A stretch of DNA of 64,000 bases from Periplaneta americana (Eukaryota > Arthropoda > Insecta > Blattodea > Blattidae), in assembly GCF_040183065.1 (NCBI RefSeq), contig NC_091119.1, positions 102,993,274-103,057,273 on the forward strand, in the 5' to 3' direction. This document shows, one piece after another, positions 43,298 through 55,300 of the stretch. Numbering within the stretch: the stretch's first letter is position 1; every line of letters begins with the position of its first letter. The position numbers and the translations under genes are program-made. The notes under the pieces were generated by a model. The model was given only the letters and a program-made list of their open reading frames with translations, was not told where the DNA came from and did not search any database.

Positions 43298-43516
43298 AAG
43301 TAACGGATGGGACAGTTATTCTTGTCCCGTCTGCTACCACAAGATGTCCCATCTGTTACTATGATAAAAAATATTGTTTTGAATTTAATTAAGGTTTTCA
43401 AGGTTCATGGTGTTCATCATGGAATATTGGAAGAGAATATGTTTTTTCATTGGCTAGTTTGCAATAGTATGGCTTGAAACTAAATAAATTCAAACATTTG
43501 GTAACGGACGGGACAT
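43298..43516. repeat. Right subterminal GACGGGAC motifs
   Basis: Two forward copies (about 43299-43315 and 43499-43515) and two inverted copies (43324-43338 GTCCCGTCTGCTACC and 43346-43360 GTCCCATCTGTTACT). A forward and an inverted copy lie only about 8 bases apart. Confidence 0.8.
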
Positions 43517-43616
43517 AAACTTGAGCTGATTTAGATGACCTCATAACAAAAGTTAAAACTATTGAATGAGGCAATGTATTATACCTGCTTCATCCTCTTT
43601 CGCGAAGGTGTACGTT

Positions 43617-43855
43617 CAACCAAACCATTCACTGTTAAGATCATTCACAGACTGGTGAGATAAGGGAGACCAAAGTTCACTGAAGTTGCTTCGCTTGTAG
43701 GAATGATATATTCTAACTTTCCGTTCACATTCAGAACAAACTAAAAACGAAAACAAGCTCTCTTCTGTGCCTCGGTCTTGTCCATTCATCACTCTCAGAC
43801 GTAAAAATAGTAAAGACTTTAAAACAACAACTTCATATGTGACATCTGATGTCAT
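43617..43855. other. Non-repeated end of the 3.1 kb transposon
   Basis: An 86-codon minus-strand ORF (43876-43616) begins inside the TIR and contains CSECERKVRIYHSYKRSN. It could be a 5' exon or a chance frame; no family was recognised. Confidence 0.35.
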
Positions 43856-44032
43856 GGTTTTCGTGGAATTACCCATATATTCTTTCTTGAAAAATTAGCT
43901 AATTTATTATATATATATTCTTTGTAGGATAATGCGAAATGTTTTCTTTTAGCATTCTTATTAATATCATTAACATTTTTAATGTACTTACGTTTTTTGT
44001 TTTACAATTCTCTCTTTTTTATGTATTAATTC

Positions 44033-44295
44033 TGTCCACACCTGTGGAGTAACGGTCAGCGCGTGTGGCTGCGAAACCAGGTGGCCCGGGTTCGAATCCC
44101 AGTCGGGGCAAGTTACCTGGTTGAGGTTTTTTCCGGGGTTTTCCCTCAATCCAATACGAGCAAATGCTGGGTAACTTTCGGTGCTGGATCCCGGGACTCA
44201 TTTCACCAGCATTATCACCTTCATATCATTCGGACGCTAAATAACCTAGATGTTGATACAGCGTCGTAAAATAACCCAATAAAATAAATTTAAAA
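44033..44295 (+). mobile_element. tRNA-derived SINE (family C)
   Basis: The head has an A box region (TAACGGTCAGCGCG, from 44050) and a B box GGGTTCGAATCCC (44088-44100). The body includes GGTTTTTTCCGGGGTTTTCC and GTTGATACAGCGTCG, and an AATAAA-like A-rich end. A perfect 12-bp duplication ATGTATTAATTC lies at 44021-44032 and 44296-44307. It is inserted in PLE 5. The body resembles SINEs I recall from polyneopteran insects. Confidence 0.93.
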
Positions 44296-44307
44296 ATGTA
44301 TTAATTC

Positions 44308-45290
44308 CTTAATTAGGCTTCTATTGTAACCATTTTCGTTAGGTATTTGAATTATTTTATTGTATTCTTTGTTGTAGTTGTTCTTGCTTAAGGGTGTTTG
44401 TATTAATCTATTAATAAAAATTTGAAATTATTTAGTTTGTGTAAATTTTGGTGTTCTGAAGTTATTGGAATGCTGTGGTTAGTGCTTCCGGATTTTCTAT
44501 AAATATTAAAGCCAGATTTGTTTTTCTGTTTTATTGTAGTAATGTCTAAAAAGTGAATAGTGTTGTTGACTTCTATTTCTTACAAGAATTTTAAGCTATT
44601 ATGTAGCTTATTGAATGATTGTAGTATTTATTCATTTGTTTTTTCATTCTCCTAAATTATGAATGTATCGTCTACATATCTGCTATAGCATTTGATGTTA
44701 TGTGATTGTAAAATATTGCTTATGTGGTTGTCTTCTATGTGTTGAATAAATATCTCGGCTAATAGGCCTGATAATGGATTCCCATCGCGAGTCGCTTGTG
44801 TTGCTTATATATTCTGTTATTGAACTGAAAATAATTTTGTTTAGTTACAGCGTGTTATTATCTGTTCGATTTTGGATCTGTGTAGCTCTAATTAATTTGT
44901 GGACCTAAGTAATTTATTTTCAATTATATTAATGGTTACATTTATCAAAATATTAGTACATAAATTTTCAATGTCAAGTGACAACATTTTAGTGTTCTTA
45001 GTCGCTTTTAAATTGTTTAGTTTATTAACTAATTGATTAGTATTTGTTGTGTATAGGTGTTGTAATTTCAATGTGACTCTTACGTACTGTTGTAAAAATT
45101 TACATATTTTGTAACTTAGAGAGTTGATTCTATTTACTATTGGTCTCATTGTAATGGATTTTTATGAGTTCTTGGCAGTGTTTTCAAGGAAGAATTTTGG
45201 GATTTTGATTTATATATTAAAAAATAGAATTAGGTGCGATAATTTCAGGAATGGATTTTAAAGTGTTATTGATTTCTTTCGGTTTAGTAA
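44308..45290 (-). pseudogene. PLE 5 reverse transcriptase, broken
   Basis: The minus strand has YINQNPKILP (about 45220) and MRPIVNRINSLSYKICKFLQ (45149-45090). The MLSLDIENL block is the first catalytic Asp region (about 44980). PLSGLLAEIFIQHIED comes next (about 44760), then CYSRYVDDTFII (about 44670), IHFLDIT (about 44540) and NIYRKSG (about 44500). The Asp pair is kept. Stops occur between the pieces. Confidence 0.85.
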
Positions 45291-45295
45291 TAATA

Positions 45296-45468
45296 ACAGC
45301 AATAGTAATAATAATTCAATATGAAAACCTAACTTAGAAAAATAATATTGTAGGTGAAGGGAGCATCTTAAATAAAATAATACTTATATTTAAAAACCGA
45401 ATAAAAAAGTAAAGTAAATATATCTTGCAAACCTAATTAAGTATATGTAAACTTAATTATTTACATGT

Positions 45469-45514
<46 letters not shown>

Positions 45515-46876
45515 TATTAATTGCAATAATTGTATTGTAAGAGTAATGTGTTACCATTTCCACCGGGCGTTTACCCATCTGCAGTGTGAATAAATACCAT
45601 CTACCTACATGTAAATCAGCGTGATATGTATGATAACGATGCTAAGTAACCTGTTTCAAAACGGAGTATTCAATCCTCATGGCGATTAACCAGCGTGTTG
45701 ACCAGGGTAACGATGTTGAGGATCCAGCTTTAAGACAGGGCAACAACTCTCGTGGCATATATGAGATCTGAGAGCGACTTAAAGTCCGAAGCTCCAGGAT
45801 CTATTCAAATACGGACAGAACATGGTAATATCACCAAAGCAAGTTTCCACTGGAGTCCCCAGGGAACAAAAGTACAAGAAGAGGAAGACCTAGAGTGCCA
45901 ATACACTCAGAAATGAAGCCGAAGAGTAAGGAAGGAGATGGAGGCACAGGCAAGAAACAGAATTCACTGCCAATCTTTCATCAAGGCAAGCTGCTTCCAG
46001 AGGAGTGAGAGCACTGGGAGCTGCTAGTTTCGCTCGTCATCATCGGAACTTACAAGCAATTTTGCTTCTGAAGTCCGAAGCTTAAGGGTCTATTACTTAC
46101 TTTACAAATTAATTCATCCATTTTGCAATTATTTTTTCTACTGTTTTATTTATTTTGTTCCAGAAGTTTTAAATAGTCATTTGGGCTGTATTAACCGGTC
46201 ACAAAGAATCAGTGGCAGCTGATGACACCCGTTCCATGACAGCTCACTTCATACGTAAGCTGCTATGGACTTAATACAGCTTCTCGCTATACTCTATCCT
46301 TGTTAGGGATAGGCGTTTGGTTTTCATTGAGGCTTTTGTTTTCTTATAATAACCCGAAGCCAATATAATATGCCACTTTTAATAAGTGGATTGAATTAAC
46401 GATATTTAATATTCTAACAGGGGAAATTAAAATATTACCACAGGTCATAAAATACAACATCCATAAGCCGATTAAAATATGTATATAATTATGTAATCTA
46501 ATATATTAAATGCATAATGTGTCATGCATCTAAGTGATATTATATTGTACAGGAAATCAGCATTATAATGCTCACCCAACTGCTGCATGTATTGTATGTA
46601 CTTGGTGTAACGTGTTTTATGTTGTGAATGTGGAAGTGGTTAGTAATCAAGAAAAGTAGCAATGCTTCGTTTTCTGTAGTTTGTAATGGCCATACATCGG
46701 ATCTGGCATTAAATTTTCAAGTTCTAGTGCCTATATATAGCATGCAATCGTATGTAACATGGGTTCTTATTGTTTTAAAATAGGTACAATAATATTTATT
46801 AAAATACATAGTAAGGGATATAAGTAAAACAATTTCTCCTATTTAAAAATAGAGAGATGGCAGTATTAGTGAAGCT
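45296..46876. other. No gene recognised; ATT microsatellite inside
   Basis: A/T-rich sequence between PLE 5 and the satellite. An ATT microsatellite lies at about 45471-45511. A moderately GC-rich block at 45560-46090 has no clear ORF or motif. Confidence 0.45.
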
Positions 46877-49841
46877 TGAGAAATATTCGCTTTAAGCATA
46901 GCCTGACACACATTACGTGGCAACGTCGCACAGCACGTTAGTTGCCGTCCTACCCTGCTGCATAGCTGTTAAATGGGAGAAATATAGGCTTTAAGCATAG
47001 TCTGACACACATTACGTGGCAACGTCTCACAGCACGTTAGATGCCGTCCTATCCTGCTACATAGATGTTAAATGCGAAAAATAGAGCCTTTAAGCATAAA
47101 ATGGACAACAACTACGTGGCAACGTCGCAAAGCACCTTAGTTGCCGTCCTATCCTGCTACATAGCTGTTAAATGCGAAAAATAGAGCCTTTAAGCATAAA
47201 ATGGACAACAACTACGTGGCAACGTCGCAAAGCACCTTAGTTGCCGTCCTATCCTGCTACATAGTTGTTAAATGCGAAAAATAGAGCCTTTAAGCATAAA
47301 ATGGACAACAACTACGTGGCAACGTCGCAAAGCACCTTAGTTGCCGTCATATCCTGTTGCATAGCAGTTAAATGCAAGAAATATAGGCTTTAAGAATAAC
47401 CTGGCCCACACTACGTGGCAACGTCTCACAGCACGTTAGTTGCCGTCCAATCCTGCTACATAGCTGATAAAAGCGACAAATATAGGATTTAAGCATAACA
47501 TGGCCCACACTACGTGGCAACGTCGCACAGAACCTTAGTTACCGTCCTATTCTGCTAGATAGCTGTTAAATGCGAGAAATATTGGCTTTAAGCAAAACAT
47601 GGCCCACACTACGTGGCAACGTCGCACAGCAAGTTAGTTGCCGTCCTAAACTTCAGCATAGCTCTAAAATGCTAAAAATATAGCCTTTAAGCATAACCCG
47701 GCCGACAATACGTGGCAACGTCGCACAGCACGTCAGTTGCCGTCCTATCCATCTACATAGCTGTTAAATGCGAGAAATATAGGCTTTAAGCGTAACCTGG
47801 ACGACAATACGTGGCAACGCCTCAGAGCTTTTCAGTTGCCGTCATATCCTGCTACATAGCTTTTAAATGCCAGAAATATGGGCTTTAAGCATAACCTGGC
47901 CCACACTACGTGGCAACGTCGCACAGCACGATAGTTATCGTCCTATGCTGCTGCATAGCTGTTAAACGCGGACAATATAGGCTTTAAGCATAACCTTGCC
48001 CACACTACGTGGCAACGTCACAAAGCACGTTAGTTGCCGTCCTATCCTGCTACATAGCTGCTAAATGCGAGAAATATAGTCTTTAAGCATAGAATGCCCA
48101 TACTAGGTGGCAACGTCGCACAACACGTAAGTTGCCGTGTCATCCTGCTAGATAGCTGTTAAATGCGAGAAATATAAACTTTAAGCATTACCTGGTCCAC
48201 ACTACGTGGCAATGTCGCAAAGCACTTTGGTTGCCGTCCAATCCTGCTGCATTTGCTGTTAAATGCGTAAAATATATGCTTTAAGCATAACATGGCCCAC
48301 ACTACGTGCCAAAGTCGCACAACACATTTGCCGTCCTATTGTGCTAGATAGCTGTTAAGTGCGAGAAATATACGCTTTAAGCATAACATCGCAAACTCTA
48401 TGTGGCAACGTCGCACAGCACGTTAGTTGCCGTCCTATCCTGCAGCATAGCTCTAAAATGCGAAAAATATAGCCTTTAAGCATAACCTGGCCGACAATAC
48501 GTGGCAACGTCGCACAGCACGTTAGATGTCGTCCTATGCTGCAGCATTGCCGTTAAATGCGAGAATTGTATCCTTTAAGCATAACCTGATCCAAACTACG
48601 TGGCAACGTCGCACAGCACGTTAGATGTCGTCCTATGCTGCAGCATAGCCGTTAAATGCGAGAAATATTACCTTTAACCATAACCTGGTACACACTACGT
48701 GGCAACGTCGCACCGCATGTTAGTTGCCGTCGTATACTGCTGCATAGCTTTTAATTCGAGAAATATAGGCTTTAAGTATAACCTGCCGACAATACGTGGC
48801 AACATCGCGCAACGCGTTAAATGCCGTCCTATTCTGCTGCATAGATGTTATATTGGAGAAATATAGGCTTTAAGCATAACCTGGACCACGCTAAGTGGCA
48901 ACGTCGCACAGCACGTCAGTTGCTGTCCTATCCTGTTGCATAGCTGTTAAATGCGAGAAATGTGGTCTTTAAGCTTCACCTGGCCCACATTATGTGGCAA
49001 CGTCGCACAGCAAGTTAGTTGCCGTCCTATCCTGCTACATAGCTGTTAAATGCGACAAATATAGGCTTTAAGCATAACTTGGCCCACACTACATGGCAAC
49101 GTCGCACAAGACGTTATTTGCCGTGCTATCCTGCTACATAGCTGTTAAATGCGAGAAATATAGGCTTTAAGCATAACCTATCCCACAATACGTGGCAACG
49201 TCGCACAGCATGTTAGTTGCCGTCCTATCCTGCTGCATAGCTGTTAAATTCGAGAAATATAGGCTTTAAGCATATACTGGCCCACACAACGTGGCAACGT
49301 CGCACAGCACGTCAGTTGCCGTCCTATCCTGCTGCATAGCTGTTAAATGCGAGAAATATAGCCTTTAAGCATAAACTGGCCCACACTACGTGGCAACGTC
49401 GCACAGGACGTTAATTGCCGTCCTATCCTGCTGCATAGCTTTTAAATGCGAGAAATATAGGCTTTAAGCATAAACTGGCCCACACTACGTGGCAACGTCG
49501 CACAGGACGTTATTTGCCGTCCTATCCTGCTGCATAGCTGTTACATGCGAGAAATATAGGCTTTAAGGATAACCTGGCCCACATTACGTGGCAACGTCGC
49601 ACAGGGCGTTATTTGCCGTGCTATCCTGCTGCATAGCTGTTAAATGCGAGGAATATAGTCTTTAAGCATAACCTGGCCCACACTACGTGGCAACGTCGCA
49701 CACCACGTTAATTGCCGTCCTATCCTGCTGCATAGCTGTTAAATGCGAGAAATATAGGCTTTAAGCATAATCTGGCCCACACTACGTGGCAACGTCACAC
49801 AGCACGTTAGATGTCGTCCTATGCTGCAGCATAGCCATTAA
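46877..49841. repeat. 99-bp satellite array, left block (about 30 monomers)
   Basis: Each monomer follows the same order: GAGAAATATAGGCTTTAAGC, ATAACCTGGCCCACACTACG, TGGCAACGTCGCACAGCACG, TTAGTTGCCGTCCTATCCTG, then CTGCATAGCTGTTAAATGC. Spacing is 99 bases (for example 49351 to 49450). Monomers differ from each other at many sites. A local run at 47076-47370 is nearly identical three times. The small ORFs here are chance frames. Confidence 0.97.
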
Positions 49842-52323
49842 CCCTGCTGTTCTGTTACATTTTACTATACGAATGTACTGTTCGGGTCAATATGACCCGA
49901 CCTATTATAAATGCATATAAAATTACAAAATCATGTTTGTGTACATTTGCATGACTACAATAACATAGTTTATCATTATTGTTATTGTTAATATTACTGT
50001 TATTTATTTTTTATTTTATTATAATCTTACATTATTTTGCTTTTTTTACTATTATTCATTTGTGATATTTTATTTTGCTATATTATTCATTTGTTTTTTT
50101 TTTTCTACATTTTTATTAAAAATTAATAACAACAAATTGAAGAAACATACTTGTTTGAATGAAATGTTTAACTTATAATGCAACAATAGGCCTTGAAAAA
50201 TTACAGATTGAACTAAATGCTTGTGCTACGTTATAATGATTAACTTCTGTCTTATGTTTTGTGTAACACACATTATATACATAATCACAATTCCTTCTCA
50301 TTGCTTACAATTATGTGACCCAAATATGTGACATGACCTTTACGATATGTTTGCTGTAGTTTCCATACAACATGTTCGTTTTATTGTCATTGCTTGATGG
50401 ACAGAACTTACAGCGTTCACGTTTTACAGTTTTCCCTCTTGTAGACTCTGATACCGGTACTGTAGTCACAATTTTAGGTTTTTGAATGTTCTTGACAATT
50501 CTGATTGCTTCCTGTATTCTTGAAAAGTGCTTTCTTGATGAAATATGTTCCTTTGTCAGTGATTTTTCAAGTTCCTCTAAGAATAATCTCCTTCTAGTCA
50601 ATTTATTTGCATTCCAATTTGGGTCTATCGAAGTCCACAAGACATACGCATTGTAAGCAGATACATCAAGAATGTTGTAGAAAAATATCACTAGCCATCT
50701 GTTTGTTTTTCTTTTGCAAGTATATGTGTATGTTACTTGGTCAAGTGTGTCTACAGCCTCTTTGGATGCATTATAATCTAAAATCATTTGAGGCTTCTTA
50801 TCATTCCTGTTGCTGACTTCATTCACATGATGCAGTGTACTCATTAGCACAACATTTTTGTTTCTTTGGGATACAATTGACCACAGTAGTATCATTTGTG
50901 AAGTAGAATGAAGAACTATGTATTTCCTTTTTGTTCATTTGCCGTGGAAGTTCTGGCTTATTTTTCCGTATAGTCCCCAACATTGTCATTTTTTTCAAAA
51001 GTATTGTTCCAAATTGTAAGAAGTGAAAACTTTGTCACAAGTTAATTTTGAACTCTTAGGTTACTGGAAAGATCACACACTACCCTCATACCCTGACTTG
51101 TTTCTAATGGTCCATATTCTTTCCCTGTAAACTTGTGCTACCAATGCATATGAAGTTTTGCTGTCACAAAGCGTCCATATTTTTATTCCGTATTTCAATG
51201 GTTTGCTGGGAATATACACCTTGAATGGACAGCGACTTCAAAATCCTACTAACTGTTTGACAGTTATATTTTCGCCAGGATTGAAGAATTTAGGAAGGAC
51301 CTCCAGACATTTCTCCCAAATACAACGAATAGCAGCAAGATTATCAGTGCGTCTTCGTTATTTTATAGAAGATTTCTTATCAAATCGAAAGACAAGCGAT
51401 ATCTTGCTAAAGGTTTCAAGTGACATAGTTGCCCGCAAAATGTTTCTGCCCGTTTTCTGATCCCACAAACTTTTTGTTGACTCTCCATGAGATCGAGTAA
51501 CACCAGCAAGAAGCAAGATCCCTACATAAGCCTGGAAAACAATACAGTCGATATTTGCTCATTGCTGGCCATAAACTCGCCGTCCTTCTATGTTTGGCAT
51601 CTATATTATTTCATTATGGTGGCATACCTTGTAAATCCTGGTGTAGTCTTGATGAGGTTCGAGGAAGAAAGATGACCCTGTTGTGGGGGTGGATTCAATT
51701 TCCATTCTATAGCTTTATTCTTGAAAGGATTGACTGAACAATATTGACTGGTTGTTGACTGTCAAAATCATCATTTTCACTTTCAGATTCATAACTTACA
51801 TTATCTTCAAATTCTAAAACAAACTCTTCACTGTCGGAGGAATTCAAAATTGATACTAACTGAGCATTACTCAATGGTCTTTCCGTCATGGTGTGTGAAC
51901 TCAAACTGAGAAACAACATTGAAATATTTATCCAGATAAAATGTAATAGTTTAGAAGGAATTCATTCAGAAAAACAACAGGAAACCAGTCCATTGTTGTA
52001 AATTAGTGTATCTGATTGTTGGCAATAATTCAGTTTCTACTCATTATAATAAAAGCATGATGCAAATTCTTGAAAAATGTTAATACCACATTAGAAAACA
52101 ATAAAATTTTATGTTGGGTCATATTGACCCGAACGATATATAAGTAACAATTACAGATTATGACAAATCTATTTGAAAAATTTAAATTATTTTTAAATCA
52201 CAAATGCATATTGCATTATTAGACAAAGTCACTGAGTCTCATAAGCATATCTCACTATTTCAAGAAAATATTAAGAAAATAATATTCATTTCGGGTCATA
52301 TAGACCCGAACAGAACAGCAGGG
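49842..52323 (-). mobile_element. piggyBac-superfamily transposon in the satellite
   Basis: The ends CCCTGCTGTTCTGTT (49842) and its inverse (to 52323) are flanked by TTAA at 49838-49841 and 52324-52327, the hallmark of piggyBac. Removing the element with one TTAA restores a normal satellite monomer. Palindromic TCGGGTCA/TGACCCGA motifs lie near 49879-49897, 52115-52133 and 52289-52311. Confidence 0.95.
50311..51895 (-). pseudogene. piggyBac transposase pseudogene
   Basis: Minus-strand order: an acidic N terminus (MTERPLSNAQLVSILNSSDS, 51892-51707) and a DDE core in broken frames. NPGENITVKQLVGF (about 51250) has lost the DE that normally precedes QLV, so the first catalytic Asp is missing. 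RCPFKVYIPSKPLKYGIKIW and TLCDSKTSYALVAQVY follow (51120-51220, second Asp kept). An open part comes next (50895-50311) with DYNASKEAVDTLDQ (third Asp region), KRKTNRWLVIFFYNILD and a C-terminal RCKFC. The later Cys of the Cys-rich finger are lost. Confidence 0.9.
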
Positions 52324-55300
52324 TTAAATGCGAGAAATATATCCTTTAAGTATAACCTGGTCGACAATACGTGGTAACGTCGCACAGCATGTCAGTTGCC
52401 GTCCTATCCTGCTGCATGGCTGATAAATGCGAGAAATATAGGCTTGAAGCGTAACCTGGCCCACACTACATGGCAACGTTGCACAGCACGTTAGTTGCCG
52501 TCCTATCCTGCTACATAGCTGTTAAATGCGAGAAATATGGGCTTTAAGCAAAACATGGCCCACACAACGTGGCAACGTCGCACAGCACGTTAGTTTGCCG
52601 TCCTATCCTGCTACACAGCTGTTAAAAGCGAGAAATATAGGCTTTAGCATAACCTCGCCCACACTAAGTGGCAACGACGCACAGCACGTTAGTTGCCGTC
52701 CTATCCCGCTGCATAGCTGTTAAATGCGGAAAATAGAGCCTTTAAGCATAAAATGGCCAAAACTACGTGGCAACGTCGCACAGTACCTCAGTTGCCGTCA
52801 TATCCTGCTGCATAGCAGTTAAATGCGAGAAATAGAGGCTTTAAGCATAACCTGGCCCACACTACGTGGCAACGTCGCACAGCACATTAGATGCCGTCCG
52901 ATACTGCTGCAGATCTGTTACAAGAAGGAATATATGCTTTAAGCATAAAGTGGCGCACGCTACGTGGCAACGTCGCACAGCAAGTTAGTTGCCGTCCTAG
53001 CCTGCTACATAGCTGATAAATGCGACAAATATAGGATTTAAGCTTAATATGGCCCACACTACGTGGCAACATCGCACAGAACCTTAGTTACCGTCCTACC
53101 CTGCTGCATAGCTGTTAAATGAGAGAAATATAGGCTTTAAGTATAACCTCGCAAAAACTATGTGGCAACGTCGCACAGCACCTTAGTTGATGTCCTATCT
53201 TTCAGCATAGCTCTAAAATACGAAAAATGTAGCCTTGAAGCAAAACCTGGCCGACATTACGTGGCAACGTCGCACAGCACGTTAGATGTCGTCCTATGCT
53301 GCAGCACAGCCGTTAAATGCGAGAAATGTATCCCTTAAGCATAACCTGATCCACACTACGTGGCAACGTCGCACAGCACGTTAGTTGCCGTCCTATTCTG
53401 CTGCATAGATTTTAAATAGGAGAAATATAGGCTTTAAGTATAACCTGGCCGACAATACGTGGCAACGTCGCACAGCACGTCAGTTGCCGTCCTATCCTGC
53501 TACATAGCATTTAATTCGAGAAATATATTCTTTAAGTGTAACCTGGCCGACAATACGTGGCAACGTCGCACAGCACGTTAGTTGCCGTCCTATCCTGCTA
53601 CATAGCTGATAAAAGCGACAAATATAGGATTTTAGCATAACATGGCCCACACTACGTGGCAACGTCGAACAGAACCTTAGTTGCCGTCCTATTCTGCTAG
53701 AAAGCTGTTAAATGCGAGAAATAGAGGCTTCAAGCATAACCTCGCAAACACTATGTGGCAACGTCGCACAGCACTTTAGTTGCCGACCTATCCTTCAGCA
53801 TAGCTCTAAAATACAAAAAAATATAGCCTTTAAGCATAACCCGGTCGACAATACGTGGCAACGTCGCACAGAACGTCAGTTGACGTCCTATACTGCTAAA
53901 TAGCTGTTAAATGCGAGAAATACAGGCTTCAAGCATAACCAGGCCCACACTACGTGGCAACGTCGCACAGCACGTTAGTTGCCGTCCAATCCTGCTGCGT
54001 AGTTGTTAAATGCGAAAAATATAGGCTTTACGCGTAACCTGTCCACGCTACATGGCAACGTTGCACAGCACGTTAGTTGCCGTCCTATCCTGCTACATAG
54101 CTGTTAAATGCGAGAAATATAGTCTTTAAGCATAACCTGGCCCACACTACGTGGCAACGTCGCACAGCACCTTAGTTGCTGTCCTATCCTGCTGCATAGC
54201 TGTTAAATACGAGAAATTTAGACTTTAAGCATAACCTGGTCCACACTACGTGGCAACGTCGCACAGCACCTTAGTTGCCGTCATATTCTGCTAATTACCT
54301 TTTAAATGCGAGAAATATTGGCTTTAAGCATAACCTGGCCCACACTACGTGGCAACGTCGCACAGCACGATAGTTATCGTCCTATCCTGCTGTATAGGTG
54401 GTAAACGCGGTATATATTAGCTTTAAGCATAACCTGGCCCACACTACGTGGCAACGTCCCACAGTACGTTAGTTGCCGTCCTATCCTGCTACATAGCTGC
54501 TAAATGCGAGAAATATAGTCTTTAAGCTTAGAATGCCCACACTAGGTGGCAACGTCGCACAGCACGTAAGTTGCCGTGTCATCCAGCTAGATAGCTGTTA
54601 AATGCGAGAAATATAAACTTTAAGCATAATCTGGTCCACATTACGTGGCAACGTCGCAAAGCACTTTAGTTACCGTCCAATCCTGCAGCTTGGCTGTTAA
54701 ATGCGTAAAATATGTGCTATATGCATAACATGGCCCACACTACGTGCCAAAGTCGCACAACTCCTTATTTGCCGTCCTATTGTGCTAGATAGCTGTTAAA
54801 TGCGAGAAATATAGGCTTAAAGCATAACTTCGCAAATTCTATGTGGGAACGTCGCACAGCACGTTAGTTGCCGCCCTATCCTGCAGCATAGCTCTAAAAT
54901 GCGAAAAATATAGCCTTTTAAGCATAACCTGGCCGACAATACGTGGCAACGTCGCACAGCACGTTAGATGTCGTCCAATGCTGCAGCACAGCCGTTAATT
55001 GCGAGAAATGTATCCTTTAAGCATAACCTGATCCACACTACGTGGCAACGCCGCACAGCACGTTAGTTGCCGTCCTATTCTGCTGCATAGATTTTAAATA
55101 GGAGAAATATAGGCTTTAAGTATAACCTGGCCGACAACACGTGGCAACGCAGCACAGCACGTCAGTTGCCGTCCTATCCTGCTACAGAGCTTTTAAACAG
55201 GAGAAATATAGGCTTTAAGTATTACCTGGCCGACAATACGTGGCAACGTCGCACAGCACGTCAGTTGCCGTCCTATCCTGCTACATAGCTGATAAATGCG

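Larger units (their letters stand above)
40745..43874 (-). mobile_element. DNA transposon of uncertain superfamily (TIR GGGTAATTCCACG)
   Basis: The ends carry the inverted 13-mer GGGTAATTCCACG (40746-40758, and complement of 43862-43874), and the flanks carry ATATA at 40740-40744 and 43875-43879. Removing the element with one ATATA rejoins the PLE frame as RKNISIAHKPEKK. Inside lie repeated GGTAACGGACGGGACA-type motifs near both ends and a decayed minus-strand gene. A Sola-like affiliation is possible from the protein pattern but not established. Confidence 0.82.
40380..45295 (-). mobile_element. Penelope-like element 5, split by two nested insertions
   Basis: PLE coding similarity runs on the minus strand from 45295 to 44308, from 44020 to 43880 and from 40739 to 40380. 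The gaps are exactly a SINE and a 3.1 kb DNA transposon, each with a target duplication. Order: RT N-terminal region, RT palm and thumb, connector, GIY-YIG nuclease. Removing both inserts gives a continuous PLE order, so it is the oldest layer here. Confidence 0.85.
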
